Shown: positions 46,023-54,442 of the stretch, piece after piece
Layout: every line of letters begins with the position of its first letter
How positions within the stretch are numbered: the stretch's first letter is position 1
Assembly: GCF_020781835.1 (NCBI RefSeq)
Contig: NZ_JAJGNJ010000001.1
Location: 372,001-436,000, forward strand
Direction of reading: 5' to 3'
From: Microbacterium testaceum
GTDB taxonomy: Bacteria; Actinomycetota; Actinomycetes; Actinomycetales; Microbacteriaceae
DNA: 64,000 nucleotides
Position numbers and translations under genes: made by a program
The notes under the pieces: model-generated
Seen by the model: only the letters and a program-made list of their open reading frames with translations
Databases searched by the model: none
What the model was told of the DNA's origin: nothing

Positions 46023-46990
46023 CCGACGTGCGCTGGGCCTACGCCATCAACCAGTGGGACACCAACATCGACTCGTTCGTGCGCAAGCGCGAGCACGAAC
46101 GCGCCTTCAAGACCGTCTCGATCAGCGGCTTCTCCGGCGTCGAGCTCACCGCCGTGAGCTTCGGCGCATGGGAGCCGCTCGGGACGCCGCAGCAGATCGC
46201 CGACCTCTACGGCTCGCTCGAGGGCTTCCGCGAGGTGCTGGCCTCGTGCGCGCTCGACGCCGTCAGCAGCTACGTCTACGACCCCGCGGTCGGGTTCGAG
46301 GTCGAGATGGGTCGCGGCCCCGACCCGCTGGACCCGGAGTCGGTCGGCGAGATCACCCGCACCGCGCGATGGTTCGCGGACGCCCTCCGGCGCCTCGGCG
46401 GCAGCGTGCTGGTGGTGCGGGCGGCCCCGTCGGCCTGGCAGACGGGACCCCTCTCGGACGAGCAGATCGGCGTGCTCGCGAACCTCTGGAACACGGTGGG
46501 CGACGCGATCGCGGCCGACGGCATCGCGCTCGGCCTCCACGTCGACTTCCTCTCCGCGCTGCGCCTGGGAGATGGCATCCACCGCCTTCTCGCCGCGACG
46601 GACCCGGCGAAGGTCGGCCTCGCGATCGACACCGCCGAGTACGCGATCTCGGGCATCGACCCCGTCGCTTTCTACCGTCGGTACGCCGATCGCGTGGTCC
46701 ACGTGCAGCTGAAGGACGCACGCGAGACGGTCGATGAGGCCGAGGCGTCGACGCCGCACGCGGAGCAGTTCATCCGCACCGAGGGCGGGGCACGAAAGAT
46801 CCTGCGCTGGTTCTACGAGCCGAGCGACGAGCGCGCGCTGGTCGACTTCGAGGGCTTCGTCGGTGCGCTCGCCGAGCACGGCTACCGCGGCTGGATCGTC
46901 GTCGAGTCCGACCAGAGCCCCCACCCCGCCGAGAGCACGATGGTCGCGGGATGGTACGTGCAGAAGGTGCTGCAGCCTCTGCTGGCGTGA
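46019..46990 (+). CDS. Sugar phosphate isomerase/epimerase family protein (IolE-like)
   Basis: A 323-residue TIM-barrel protein related to the preceding gene. At the first metal-ligand position it has LGLHVDF (His instead of Glu), then Asp in VGLAIDTAEY, HVQLKD with Gln at the usual His, and Glu in IVVESDQ. This resembles dehydratase/isomerase variants such as IolE rather than the classic Glu-Asp-His-Glu set. It is the last gene of the operon. A long inverted repeat follows, probably a terminator. Confidence 0.82.
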   Translation: MTDVRWAYAINQWDTNIDSFVRKREHERAFKTVSISGFSGVELTAVSFGAWEPLGTPQQIADLYGSLEGFREVLASCALDAVSSYVYDPAVGFEVEMGRGPDPLDPESVGEITRTARWFADALRRLGGSVLVVRAAPSAWQTGPLSDEQIGVLANLWNTVGDAIAADGIALGLHVDFLSALRLGDGIHRLLAATDPAKVGLAIDTAEYAISGIDPVAFYRRYADRVVHVQLKDARETVDEAEASTPHAEQFIRTEGGARKILRWFYEPSDERALVDFEGFVGALAEHGYRGWIVVESDQSPHPAESTMVAGWYVQKVLQPLLA

Positions 46991-47017
46991 GGTTCCGCTT
47001 CGCGCACCGCGTCCTCC

Positions 47018-47083
47018 GGGTCTCCCGGCATGCTGTCCTGCACAGGTGGTTTGCATTGCCCCGGCATCGACGCCGGGAGACCC
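47018..47083. terminator. 12-bp perfect inverted repeat between convergent genes
   Basis: GGGTCTCCCGGC (47018-47029) and GCCGGGAGACCC (47072-47083) bracket a 42-nt loop. The location between convergent operons fits a terminator, though the loop is long. Confidence 0.45.
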
Positions 47084-47110
47084 CGAAATCCCGCCGCCGC
47101 CTGTGCGACC

Positions 47111-48466
47111 TCAGTTCTTGGTGGTGGAGTGTCGCCGGCCCTGGTCCAGGAGGGCGGGGACGACGACGAGTACGGCGGATGCCGTCAGCACGATGCCAAC
47201 CCCGAATGTCGAATTGGTAGGCGACGCAGTGACGAGCGCGAGAGCCCCCAGCGGTGCGATCGCGCCGGAGACGGCCGTACCGAACTCTCGGGCCGAGCCC
47301 ACACCACTGGACCGGGTCGCGACGGGGAACTGTCGGCTGTAGAACGACCCCTGGGCGGCGATCATCATCGGCACCAGCAGACCCGATCCGACGATCAGGG
47401 CCGTCCAGATCGCCCACGTGTCGCCGTTGCCGAGCAGGAGAAGGAAAGCCCATGCCCAGAGGCCGCTGAGGATACCGCCCAGGATCAGCACGATCTTGCT
47501 GCTCCAACGGTCGCAAAGACGCCCGAGGAACGGGATGACGATGACGGCCAAGATGCCCGCGAGAGTGACGCCAAGAGAGCTGGTCGACGAAGGAACACCC
47601 TGGAACTGAGTGAGATACGCGAGTGAGAAGGTCTTGAAGATGTAGCTGATCGACGTGTAGCCCAGCGCGATGACGATGACGATGGTGAGCCCGCGCCAAT
47701 CGTTCTTCATCAGCTGAAGAAGAGGGAACTTCGGCTTCTTGTGCTGCTCCACCTCACGGGCGAAGTCCGCCGTCTCCGGGACCGATGCGCGCACCCACAT
47801 CCCCACGGCGACGAGGAGGAAGCTGGCTACGAACGGGATGCGCCACCCGATGCTGAACAGGAAGTCGTCGCCGAACATGCTCAGCACGAACACCGTCGCG
47901 GACGACATGACGAGGCCGACGTTCATCCCGAGAGCGGGCCAGGAGCCCATGCTTCCTCGCCTGGAGGCGTCGGCGTGCTCGTAGCTGGCGACCGCCGCGG
48001 ACGCGAATTCAGCCCCCGCACCCAGCCCCTGCATGATTCGGAAGAACACCAACAGAACAGGCGCCCACACGCCTATCGTCTGAAAGTCGGGGATGAGGCC
48101 GATCAGGCCGGTCGACACTCCCATGAGCCCGAATGTCATCACGAGCGTGCGCTTGCGACCGATCCGGTCGCCGAGCGACCCGAACACGATGCCGCCGATG
48201 GGGCGGGCGAGGAAGCCGACGGCGAAGGTGGCGAATGACTGCAATGCCGCCAGCTGCGGGTCACCGCTGGGGAAGAAAACGGTGGCGAACACGATGGACG
48301 CCATCGCGGCGTAGAGATAGAAGTCGTACCACTCAACCGCAGTGCCGACAATCGCGGCCAGAGCCATCTTGCGTTGGCGCACCTGGGCTTGTGCCGCCGT
48401 TTCGGTGGACGGTTCGTGCACCGCTGCTGCGGTGGACCTCACTCCATCGGGAGGTGTCGTGGACAT
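47111..48466 (-). CDS. MFS transporter, metabolite:H+ symporter (MHS) type
   Basis: A 451-residue transporter with 12 membrane helices. EWYDFYLYA (about 45-53), the loop FGSLGDRIGRKRT (about 96) and MQGLGAGAEFASAA in helix 4 match the MHS family, which imports carboxylates such as citrate, shikimate or tartrate by proton symport. GAGAGG precedes the ATG by about 7 nt. It follows the dehalogenase-like gene on the same strand. A halogenated or hydroxylated organic acid is the likely cargo. Confidence 0.9.
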   Translation of the reverse strand: MSTTPPDGVRSTAAAVHEPSTETAAQAQVRQRKMALAAIVGTAVEWYDFYLYAAMASIVFATVFFPSGDPQLAALQSFATFAVGFLARPIGGIVFGSLGDRIGRKRTLVMTFGLMGVSTGLIGLIPDFQTIGVWAPVLLVFFRIMQGLGAGAEFASAAVASYEHADASRRGSMGSWPALGMNVGLVMSSATVFVLSMFGDDFLFSIGWRIPFVASFLLVAVGMWVRASVPETADFAREVEQHKKPKFPLLQLMKNDWRGLTIVIVIALGYTSISYIFKTFSLAYLTQFQGVPSSTSSLGVTLAGILAVIVIPFLGRLCDRWSSKIVLILGGILSGLWAWAFLLLLGNGDTWAIWTALIVGSGLLVPMMIAAQGSFYSRQFPVATRSSGVGSAREFGTAVSGAIAPLGALALVTASPTNSTFGVGIVLTASAVLVVVPALLDQGRRHSTTKN

Positions 48467-48520
48467 GTCGTGCCTCTCAGGATGGCGCGCGAGGTTTCGC
48501 GCGCGGGTTCGGGTGGGTGG

Positions 48521-49414
48521 CTAGCCCTTCGGCGTCGCAAAGAACGTCAACATGTCCTCGACGACCTCAGAGGGAGCCTCCTCGGGGATGTAATGACCGC
48601 AGTCGACGGAGTGGCCGGTGACCTCACGCGCGACGGCGCGCCACAGCGAGAGCGGTTCGAACAGTCGCTCGATCACGCCGTGCTGCGCCCAGAGCACGCG
48701 GAGAGGCGGTTCGATCAGACGCCCCTCGGCGCGGTCTCGCCGGTCGTGAGCCAGGTCGATGCCAGCGGCGGCACGATAATCCCCGCAGGCGCCGGCTGCG
48801 CGGGCCGTTCCCTCAAACCCCGCGACGTAGTGGTCCAGAACCTCTGCAGGAAACGGGGCAAGGCCCGCGTGACGGGCGCCCATGACTCCTTCGATGTACG
48901 CCCGCGGATTCGCTCCGATCAGCGTCTCCGGCAGCGGCGCCGGCTGAATCAGGTAGAACCAGTGCCAGTACGCGGTGGCGAATGCCCGGTTCGTCTGCTC
49001 GTACATATCCAGTGTCGGCGCAACGTCCAAGAGCATCGCACGCAGCACCCGCTCCGGCGCGTCTGCAGCGAGACGGGCGGCGACGCGCGCGCCGCGATCA
49101 TGACCGGCGACGAAGAACTGCCTCTGTCCGAACGCGTCCATCAAGGCGAGACAGTCGCGAGCCATCTCGCGCTTACTGTAGGCCTCGTAATCCCTGCCGG
49201 GGTCGGGCCTACCCGAGTCCCCGTACCCGCGCAGATCCGGGGCGAACACGTGAAAATGCGCTGAGAGGGCCGGTGCGACTCGATGCCACATCAGGTGTGA
49301 TTCAGGGTGCCCGTGCAGCAGCAGGAGTGCCGGTTTACCGGCGTTGGGACCGACACGGCCGCGCAGTCTCACTCCATTGACCTCGATGTCGAGTGCATCG
49401 AAATTGGGAAACAT
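48521..49414 (-). CDS. Haloacetate (fluoroacetate) dehalogenase-like alpha/beta hydrolase
   Basis: A 297-residue alpha/beta hydrolase of the fluoroacetate dehalogenase group, which hydrolyses haloacetates to glycolate. Residues match the known enzyme: nucleophile Asp106 in GHDRGAR with carboxylate-binding Arg107 and Arg110, acid Asp130 (MLLDVAP), halide-binding His151-Trp152 (YWHWFYL) and Tyr213, and base His274 (CGHYIPEE). Epoxide hydrolases lack the full His-Trp-Tyr set. GGAG precedes the ATG. Divergent LysR and downstream MHS transporter genes suggest an inducible organic-acid module. Confidence 0.85.
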   Translation of the reverse strand: MFPNFDALDIEVNGVRLRGRVGPNAGKPALLLLHGHPESHLMWHRVAPALSAHFHVFAPDLRGYGDSGRPDPGRDYEAYSKREMARDCLALMDAFGQRQFFVAGHDRGARVAARLAADAPERVLRAMLLDVAPTLDMYEQTNRAFATAYWHWFYLIQPAPLPETLIGANPRAYIEGVMGARHAGLAPFPAEVLDHYVAGFEGTARAAGACGDYRAAAGIDLAHDRRDRAEGRLIEPPLRVLWAQHGVIERLFEPLSLWRAVAREVTGHSVDCGHYIPEEAPSEVVEDMLTFFATPKG

Positions 49415-49506
49415 TCGGGACTCCTTCGTCGCCGCCCCTGAAGGGCGTCTGTCAGATGTTAGGTTTTGGACTGAGCGCAATGAAGGCTTGTTTGCAGAAG
49501 AGAGGT

Positions 49507-49521
49507 TTGCGCACAGCGCAA
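49507..49521. promoter_or_regulatory. LysR box between dehalogenase and LysR genes
   Basis: TTGCGC-ACA-GCGCAA is a perfect palindrome fitting the T-N11-A pattern. It lies immediately upstream of the LysR start and likely serves autoregulation and control of the divergent operon. Confidence 0.65.
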
Positions 49522-49528
49522 GGTTCGC

Positions 49529-50449
49529 ATGTCAGCTGATGTCGATGACCTGGAATTCTTCGTAACCCTGGCCGCTGCAGGCACGATGACCGAAGCGGCA
49601 CGGCATTGGGGCGTCTCGGTGTCCGTCGTCAGCCGACGGCTGAAGAATCTCGAGCGGCGCTTGGGAGCACCCCTGGCAACGCGCCGCGCCCGGGGCCTCG
49701 AGCTCACCGCTGAGGGGCGCCAGTACCAGCGGCGCGGAGCAGAAATCCTCCAAGCGGTGAAGGATCTCGAAACCTCTATCAACCCCGACCCCCAGGACCT
49801 CACCGGCTCGATCCGGGTGGTATGCACCGTTGGATTAGGGCGGCTGCGCATCGCCCCCCTGCTCAGGCAGTTCCACGATCTGCACCCCGGTACCGACTGC
49901 TCACTCGAACTCACGAGTCTGCCGCTCTCCGCATCCCTTCCTGGTTACGATCTCGCCGTCCACGTCGGGCGCGTGCCGGATTCGACCCTGGCGATGCGCC
50001 ACCTTCTTCGCAATCGGCGGGTTCTGGTGGCGTCGCCCGCCTACCTCGCAACTCATGGGACGCCAGCGAGCCTGCACGACCTGAGATTCCACGACCTGCT
50101 GGTCGTGAAAGAGAACGAGGGGGACTCGTCCTGGCGATTCATCGACAACGACAAAGAGATCACCTTGCCCGTACGTGGCGCTCTCACGTGCAATGACGGA
50201 ATCGTCGCAACAGAGTGGTGCCTCGGCGGTGCCGGTATCGCTATGCGATCCACGTGGCACGTCGAACCGTACCTACGTCGAGGCGAACTCATTCAGGTCC
50301 TCCCCGAGATCGCGACCCCTGAAGCCAACGTCGTTGCATTGTTCGCGGCGGGTGCACACACCCCGCCGCGCGTGCGCGCGCTCGTCGACCACCTGCGGGC
50401 GGGCCTGTCCGCCAAGACCCCCGACCAAGCCGACGACCTGACCCCCTGA
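49529..50449 (+). CDS. LysR family regulator
   Basis: A 306-residue LysR-type regulator. The HTH is at about residues 5-64 (FFVTLAAAGTMTEAARHWGVSVSVVSRRLKNLE), followed by a linker helix and a periplasmic-binding-like ligand domain. AAGG stands 5 nt before the ATG. It is divergent from the dehalogenase-MHS pair and upstream of the tartrate/malate dehydrogenase, so it probably controls both sides. The ligand is likely an organic acid. Confidence 0.9.
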   Translation: MSADVDDLEFFVTLAAAGTMTEAARHWGVSVSVVSRRLKNLERRLGAPLATRRARGLELTAEGRQYQRRGAEILQAVKDLETSINPDPQDLTGSIRVVCTVGLGRLRIAPLLRQFHDLHPGTDCSLELTSLPLSASLPGYDLAVHVGRVPDSTLAMRHLLRNRRVLVASPAYLATHGTPASLHDLRFHDLLVVKENEGDSSWRFIDNDKEITLPVRGALTCNDGIVATEWCLGGAGIAMRSTWHVEPYLRRGELIQVLPEIATPEANVVALFAAGAHTPPRVRALVDHLRAGLSAKTPDQADDLTP

Positions 50450-50574
50450 CGGCAGCGTTCTCGCACGGACAAAGTGGGCTTGCTCCGAAGGCGGTTCCTC
50501 GGCTCTGCGGAGCTTCCTAGCATCGATCGGTAAGCGCGAAAGCCGTCGCTTGCTCGGATTGATGAGGATCTGAA

Positions 50575-51669
50575 ATGTCCAACACCTACAAGATCGCGGT
50601 CATCGCCGGGGACGGTATCGGACAGGAGGTGGTCCCGGAAGGCGTCCGAGCACTTCACGCGGCAGCCGACCGGTTCGGGTTCGGGGTCGATCTCACGGAG
50701 TTCGACTTCGCCAACGTCGACTACTACCTCGAGCACGGCCAGATGATGCCTGACGACTGGTTCGATCAGCTGCGAGATTTCGACGCCATCTTCTTCGGTG
50801 CTGTCGGCTGGCCCGAACTCGTTCCCGACCACATCTCCCTATGGGGCAGCCTTCTGCAGTTCCGCCGGCACTTCGACCAGTACGTCAGCCTCCGGCCGGT
50901 GCGACTCTTCCCCGGCGTGGAGAGCCCTCTGGCAGGAAGACGCCCCGGCGATGTCGACTTCTATGTCGTCCGAGAGAACACCGAAGGTGAGTACTCCAGC
51001 ATCGGCGGAAAGATCTTCGAGGGAACCGATCGCGAAACGGTCATCCAGGAGACGGTCATGACCCGCGTCGGAGTGGATCGCATCCTCGCTTACGCCTTCG
51101 AGCTCGCACAGCGTCGTCCACGCCGCCTGCTCACCTCCGCGACCAAGAGCAACGGCATCTCCATCTCCATGCCCTACTGGGACGAACGCGTCGAGCAGAT
51201 GGCGACGAAGTACTCGGACGTCGACGTGAACAAGTTCCACATCGACATCCTCACGGCGAACTTCGTCCTCCACCCCGACTGGTTCGATGTCGTTGTCGCG
51301 AGCAACCTCTTCGGCGACATCCTCTCGGATCTGGGACCTGCCTGCACCGGCACCATCGGCATCGCCCCGAGCGGAAACATCAACCCCGAACGCAACTTCC
51401 CCAGCCTCTTCGAGCCCGTCCACGGATCAGCACCCGACATCGCGGGCAGGGGCATCGCCAACCCCATCGGTCAGATCTGGAGTGCGTCGATGATGCTCGA
51501 ACACCTCGGAGAGCCCGAGGCGGCGAACGCCATCCTCGACGCGATCGAGGCGGTCCTCGCCGCCGGGGCGGTTCTCACCCCGGACCTTGGCGGCTCCTCG
51601 TCCACTGTGGAGCTCGGGGTGGCAATCGCCGACCACATCGGCTCCCCCGCACCGGCCGTCGTGCGGTGA
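50575..51669 (+). CDS. Tartrate/D-malate dehydrogenase (isopropylmalate dehydrogenase family)
   Basis: A 364-residue beta-decarboxylating dehydrogenase close to tartrate dehydrogenase/decarboxylase and D-malate dehydrogenase. It oxidises tartrate or D-malate with NAD+, and meso-tartrate can be decarboxylated to D-glycerate. AGDGIGQEV (about 11-19), the catalytic Tyr in RENTEGEYSSIGG, Lys in TSATKSNG, and metal Asp residues in HIDILTANF and SNLFGDILSD are present. GAGGA lies 6-7 nt before the ATG. The next gene is a glycerate kinase, which supports a tartrate-to-glycerate route. Confidence 0.9.
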   Translation: MSNTYKIAVIAGDGIGQEVVPEGVRALHAAADRFGFGVDLTEFDFANVDYYLEHGQMMPDDWFDQLRDFDAIFFGAVGWPELVPDHISLWGSLLQFRRHFDQYVSLRPVRLFPGVESPLAGRRPGDVDFYVVRENTEGEYSSIGGKIFEGTDRETVIQETVMTRVGVDRILAYAFELAQRRPRRLLTSATKSNGISISMPYWDERVEQMATKYSDVDVNKFHIDILTANFVLHPDWFDVVVASNLFGDILSDLGPACTGTIGIAPSGNINPERNFPSLFEPVHGSAPDIAGRGIANPIGQIWSASMMLEHLGEPEAANAILDAIEAVLAAGAVLTPDLGGSSSTVELGVAIADHIGSPAPAVVR

Positions 51670-51694
51670 CGGTCGCGGTAGCCCGGTGCATCGG

Positions 51695-52846
51695 ATGAGC
51701 GGGATCTCGGTGCTCGTCGCACCAGACAAATTCAAGGGCAGCCTGACCGCGCGCGAAGTAGCGGACAGCCTCCGCACGGGACTCATGGGAGCCGGGGAGA
51801 ACCTTCATTGCACGCAGCTCCCTCTCGCCGATGGGGGCGACGGAAGCGTGGAGGCGGCCGTCGCGGCAGGCTTCGAGCGGGTGCCCCTCGTTGTGACCGG
51901 GCCCACGGGCGAACCGGTGGCAACCAGCATCGCTTTCGATGGTCACACGGGCGTTCTGGAGGTGGCATCCATATCGGGACTGAGCGTTCTGCCCGGCGGG
52001 AAGCTGCGCCCCCTCCACGCCACGAGCTTCGGGGTGGGTGAAGCTATCCGTTTCGCCGTCGAGCACCTCAATGCAAAAAGGGTTGTCGTGGCGTTGGGTG
52101 GGAGCGCAACGACGGACGGTGGAGCGGGCATGCTTCACGCCCTTGACGCACGGTTCCTCGATCACTCCGGCACAGCGGTGAGCCCTGCACCGAACGTGCT
52201 CGCTGATCTGCGTGAAGTGACGCTCGATCTCGAACCACTCGCCGGCGTCGAACTGGTGGGAGCCAGCGATGTGACGAACCCACTACTGGGGGTGTCCGGA
52301 ACGGCCACGGTATTCGGCCCCCAAAAAGGGGCGACCCCAGAAGATGTCGCCCGCTTGGAGACAGCCCTCACCCATTTCCGGCGCCTGACCGACCCTCGAA
52401 ACCAGTACGCCGAGATTTCGGGGGCTGGTAGCGCTGGAGGGCTCGGGTTCGCCATCCTCCTCCTTCAGGGACGGCTCGTCTCCGGCGCTGACTTCTTCCT
52501 GGACCTGCTGGATTTCGACGCGCACGCGGCGACGGCCGATCTCATCATCACGGGTGAAGGTTCCCTCGACGAGCAGACCGAGAGAGGCAAACTCGTATCC
52601 GTTGTGGCACGGCGGTCGAAAGGCAAGACCGTTATTGCAGTGGCCGGACGGAGCGTTCTGTCGACAGCAGCGGCGGCAGGAATGGGGCTCGCCTCGACTT
52701 TTACCCTCACCGACAGGAGCAGAGTCGACACCTCGCACGACCCGCAGCTCTCTGCTCAGCTTCTGCGAGAGATCGGGCTCGAAATCGCCGGAGACATCGC
52801 TGCGGCGGGACCCAGCGGCTTCCCTGCGGCGCGGCCCTCGCGCTGA
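51695..52846 (+). CDS. Glycerate kinase (GarK/GlxK family)
   Basis: A 383-residue glycerate kinase that phosphorylates D-glycerate to a phosphoglycerate. Signature blocks are VAPDKFKGSLTA (about 7-18), LADGGDGS (about 45), LGGSATTDGGAGML (about 132-145) and ITGEGSLDEQT (about 290). The start is ATG at 51695; the frame is open further upstream but that part overlaps the dehydrogenase. It lies 25 bp after the dehydrogenase gene. It links tartrate or haloacetate-derived C2/C3 acids to glycolysis. Confidence 0.92.
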   Translation: MSGISVLVAPDKFKGSLTAREVADSLRTGLMGAGENLHCTQLPLADGGDGSVEAAVAAGFERVPLVVTGPTGEPVATSIAFDGHTGVLEVASISGLSVLPGGKLRPLHATSFGVGEAIRFAVEHLNAKRVVVALGGSATTDGGAGMLHALDARFLDHSGTAVSPAPNVLADLREVTLDLEPLAGVELVGASDVTNPLLGVSGTATVFGPQKGATPEDVARLETALTHFRRLTDPRNQYAEISGAGSAGGLGFAILLLQGRLVSGADFFLDLLDFDAHAATADLIITGEGSLDEQTERGKLVSVVARRSKGKTVIAVAGRSVLSTAAAAGMGLASTFTLTDRSRVDTSHDPQLSAQLLREIGLEIAGDIAAAGPSGFPAARPSR

Positions 52847-53121
52847 CATTCGTCAGCGCAACGGCTCATCCTCGACACCCGACGAGCTACGCAACAGAGG
52901 CGCCGACGGTCGCGGTCTCACCGAACCGCAGATCGCCACGCGCGAAACCGAGTCAACGCCCACCCGTACCTCCGATCGCAAGATCGGCACCGTCGACGGC
53001 CCGGCTGCTCACCCACCGGTCGGTCGTCCGTCCTTTGAGAGTGGACCACCCACCGATAGCACAGGGTCCTCCCGCGCGCCGCCCCCTCGGGAAGCGACGC
53101 CGGTCGTGGAACCGTGAGCGC
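52847..53121. other. Gene-free gap
   Basis: No convincing gene is seen in these 275 bp. An inverted repeat CCGATC-GCAA-GATCGG lies near 52,975. An open frame crosses the gap, but its composition is not protein-like. Confidence 0.5.
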
Positions 53122-54438
53122 ATGGCATCCCCTCTCGCCCTGCTTCGTGACGACTCGCTCTCGCTCCTCACCCGCGGCTACGGGTTCGGGGAGTATCTAT
53201 GGCGACGGACCGAGAAGGGCGCTCGCGCGGTGCCGTTCCGCCTGCTCGGGCGACCCGCGCTCCTCGTCCGCGGCGCGGAGGGCGTGCGCCTCTTCTACGA
53301 CGAGTCCCGCATCCGTCGGCACGGCGCCATGCCGGCGTTCATCCAGGAGTCGCTCTTCGGCCACGGTTCGGTGCACAGCCTCGACGGCGACGCGCACCGC
53401 CACCGCAAGGCGACGTTCGTCGATGTGCTGTACGACGACGCCGAGGTCGACCGCCTGCTCCCCGAGCTCGAGCGCGAGTGGCGCGCAGAGCTGGCCGCGT
53501 GGGTGGCCGGCGGCGAGCAGTCGGCGTACGGCGCCGCGGTCGGTGCCCTCGGCCGTGCGATCATGCGGTGGGCCGGCATCCCGGGAACCCCCGCGGCCCA
53601 GACGCGCTGGGCGCGGCGGCAGGCGCAGATCGTCGATGGCTTCGGCGTGGCCTACTCGCCGGAGTACCTCCTCGCTCTCGTGAACCGCCGATGGTCCGAC
53701 CGGCACGCCGCGAAGCTCATCGACGCGGTCCGCGACGGGCGCCTCGACCCCGACGTCGGCACGGCGCTGTACGCGTGGGCGCACCACCGCGACCGCGATG
53801 GCGCGCTGCTCAGCGCGCGACGGGCCGGGGTCGAGTTGCAGAACAGCTTCCGCCCGATGATCGCCGTCGCGCGGTTCGTCGCCTTCGCCGCGAAGGAACT
53901 GCACGACCGGCCGGAGTGGCGTGAGCGCATCGCCGCCGAAACCGCCGAGCGGGGCCTGCTCATCGGCGGGGAGCTGTCGACGATGTTCGCGCAGGAGATC
54001 CGCCGCACCGCCCCCTTCGTGCCGATGCTGCCGGCCTGGGCCACGACCGACGTCGAGCTCGACGGACAGCGGGTGGCCGAGGGCGGCCGCGTCGTCCTCG
54101 ACATCCTCGGCACCGACACAGACGCGCGGGAGTGGGCGCGCGCGTCGGACTTCGACCCGGAACGCTTCCGCGGCGTCGAGGACTACGAAGCCCTCACGGC
54201 GTTCGTCCCCCACGGCGGTGCGGACGTGGCGACCGGGCACCGCTGCCCCGGTGAGAAGCTCGCGATCGCCGGGCTCGCGGCATCCATCGCTGCGCTCAGC
54301 GACCCGCGGATCCGCATCAGCGGTCGCGGCCTCGACGTGAACCGGCGACGGATGCCGACGAAGCCGCGCTCCGGTGGGCGAGTACGCCGCGCCGATGCGC
54401 CGTCCGTCTGCCCGTTCCACCGCCGTTCCGGGGCGTGA
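53122..54438 (+). CDS. CYP152-family cytochrome P450 (fatty acid peroxygenase/decarboxylase)
   Basis: A 438-residue P450 of the H2O2-using CYP152 group, which hydroxylates or decarboxylates fatty acids. The heme thiolate Cys375 is in GHRCPGE, preceded by FVPHGGAD. Arg244-Pro245 (NSFRPMIA) is the family's substrate-carboxylate anchor. HGSVHSLDGDAHRHRK (81-96) places His85 where OleT, the alkene-forming member, has His85; P450 BS-beta has Gln there. ATG 53122 has no clear Shine-Dalgarno. It has no redox-partner gene nearby, as expected for a peroxygenase. Convergent with the Gfo/Idh/MocA gene. Confidence 0.9.
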   Translation: MASPLALLRDDSLSLLTRGYGFGEYLWRRTEKGARAVPFRLLGRPALLVRGAEGVRLFYDESRIRRHGAMPAFIQESLFGHGSVHSLDGDAHRHRKATFVDVLYDDAEVDRLLPELEREWRAELAAWVAGGEQSAYGAAVGALGRAIMRWAGIPGTPAAQTRWARRQAQIVDGFGVAYSPEYLLALVNRRWSDRHAAKLIDAVRDGRLDPDVGTALYAWAHHRDRDGALLSARRAGVELQNSFRPMIAVARFVAFAAKELHDRPEWRERIAAETAERGLLIGGELSTMFAQEIRRTAPFVPMLPAWATTDVELDGQRVAEGGRVVLDILGTDTDAREWARASDFDPERFRGVEDYEALTAFVPHGGADVATGHRCPGEKLAIAGLAASIAALSDPRIRISGRGLDVNRRRMPTKPRSGGRVRRADAPSVCPFHRRSGA

Positions 54439-54442
54439 CGGC

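Noticed and set aside
48521..49414. Cis-epoxysuccinate hydrolase feeding tartrate dehydrogenase
   Set aside because: Known L-forming enzymes are HAD-like rather than alpha/beta hydrolases, and the residues here match fluoroacetate dehalogenase instead.
47111..52846. Organic-acid module as a mobile island
   Set aside because: No integrase, transposase, tRNA or direct repeats at its borders were found, so transfer is only a guess.
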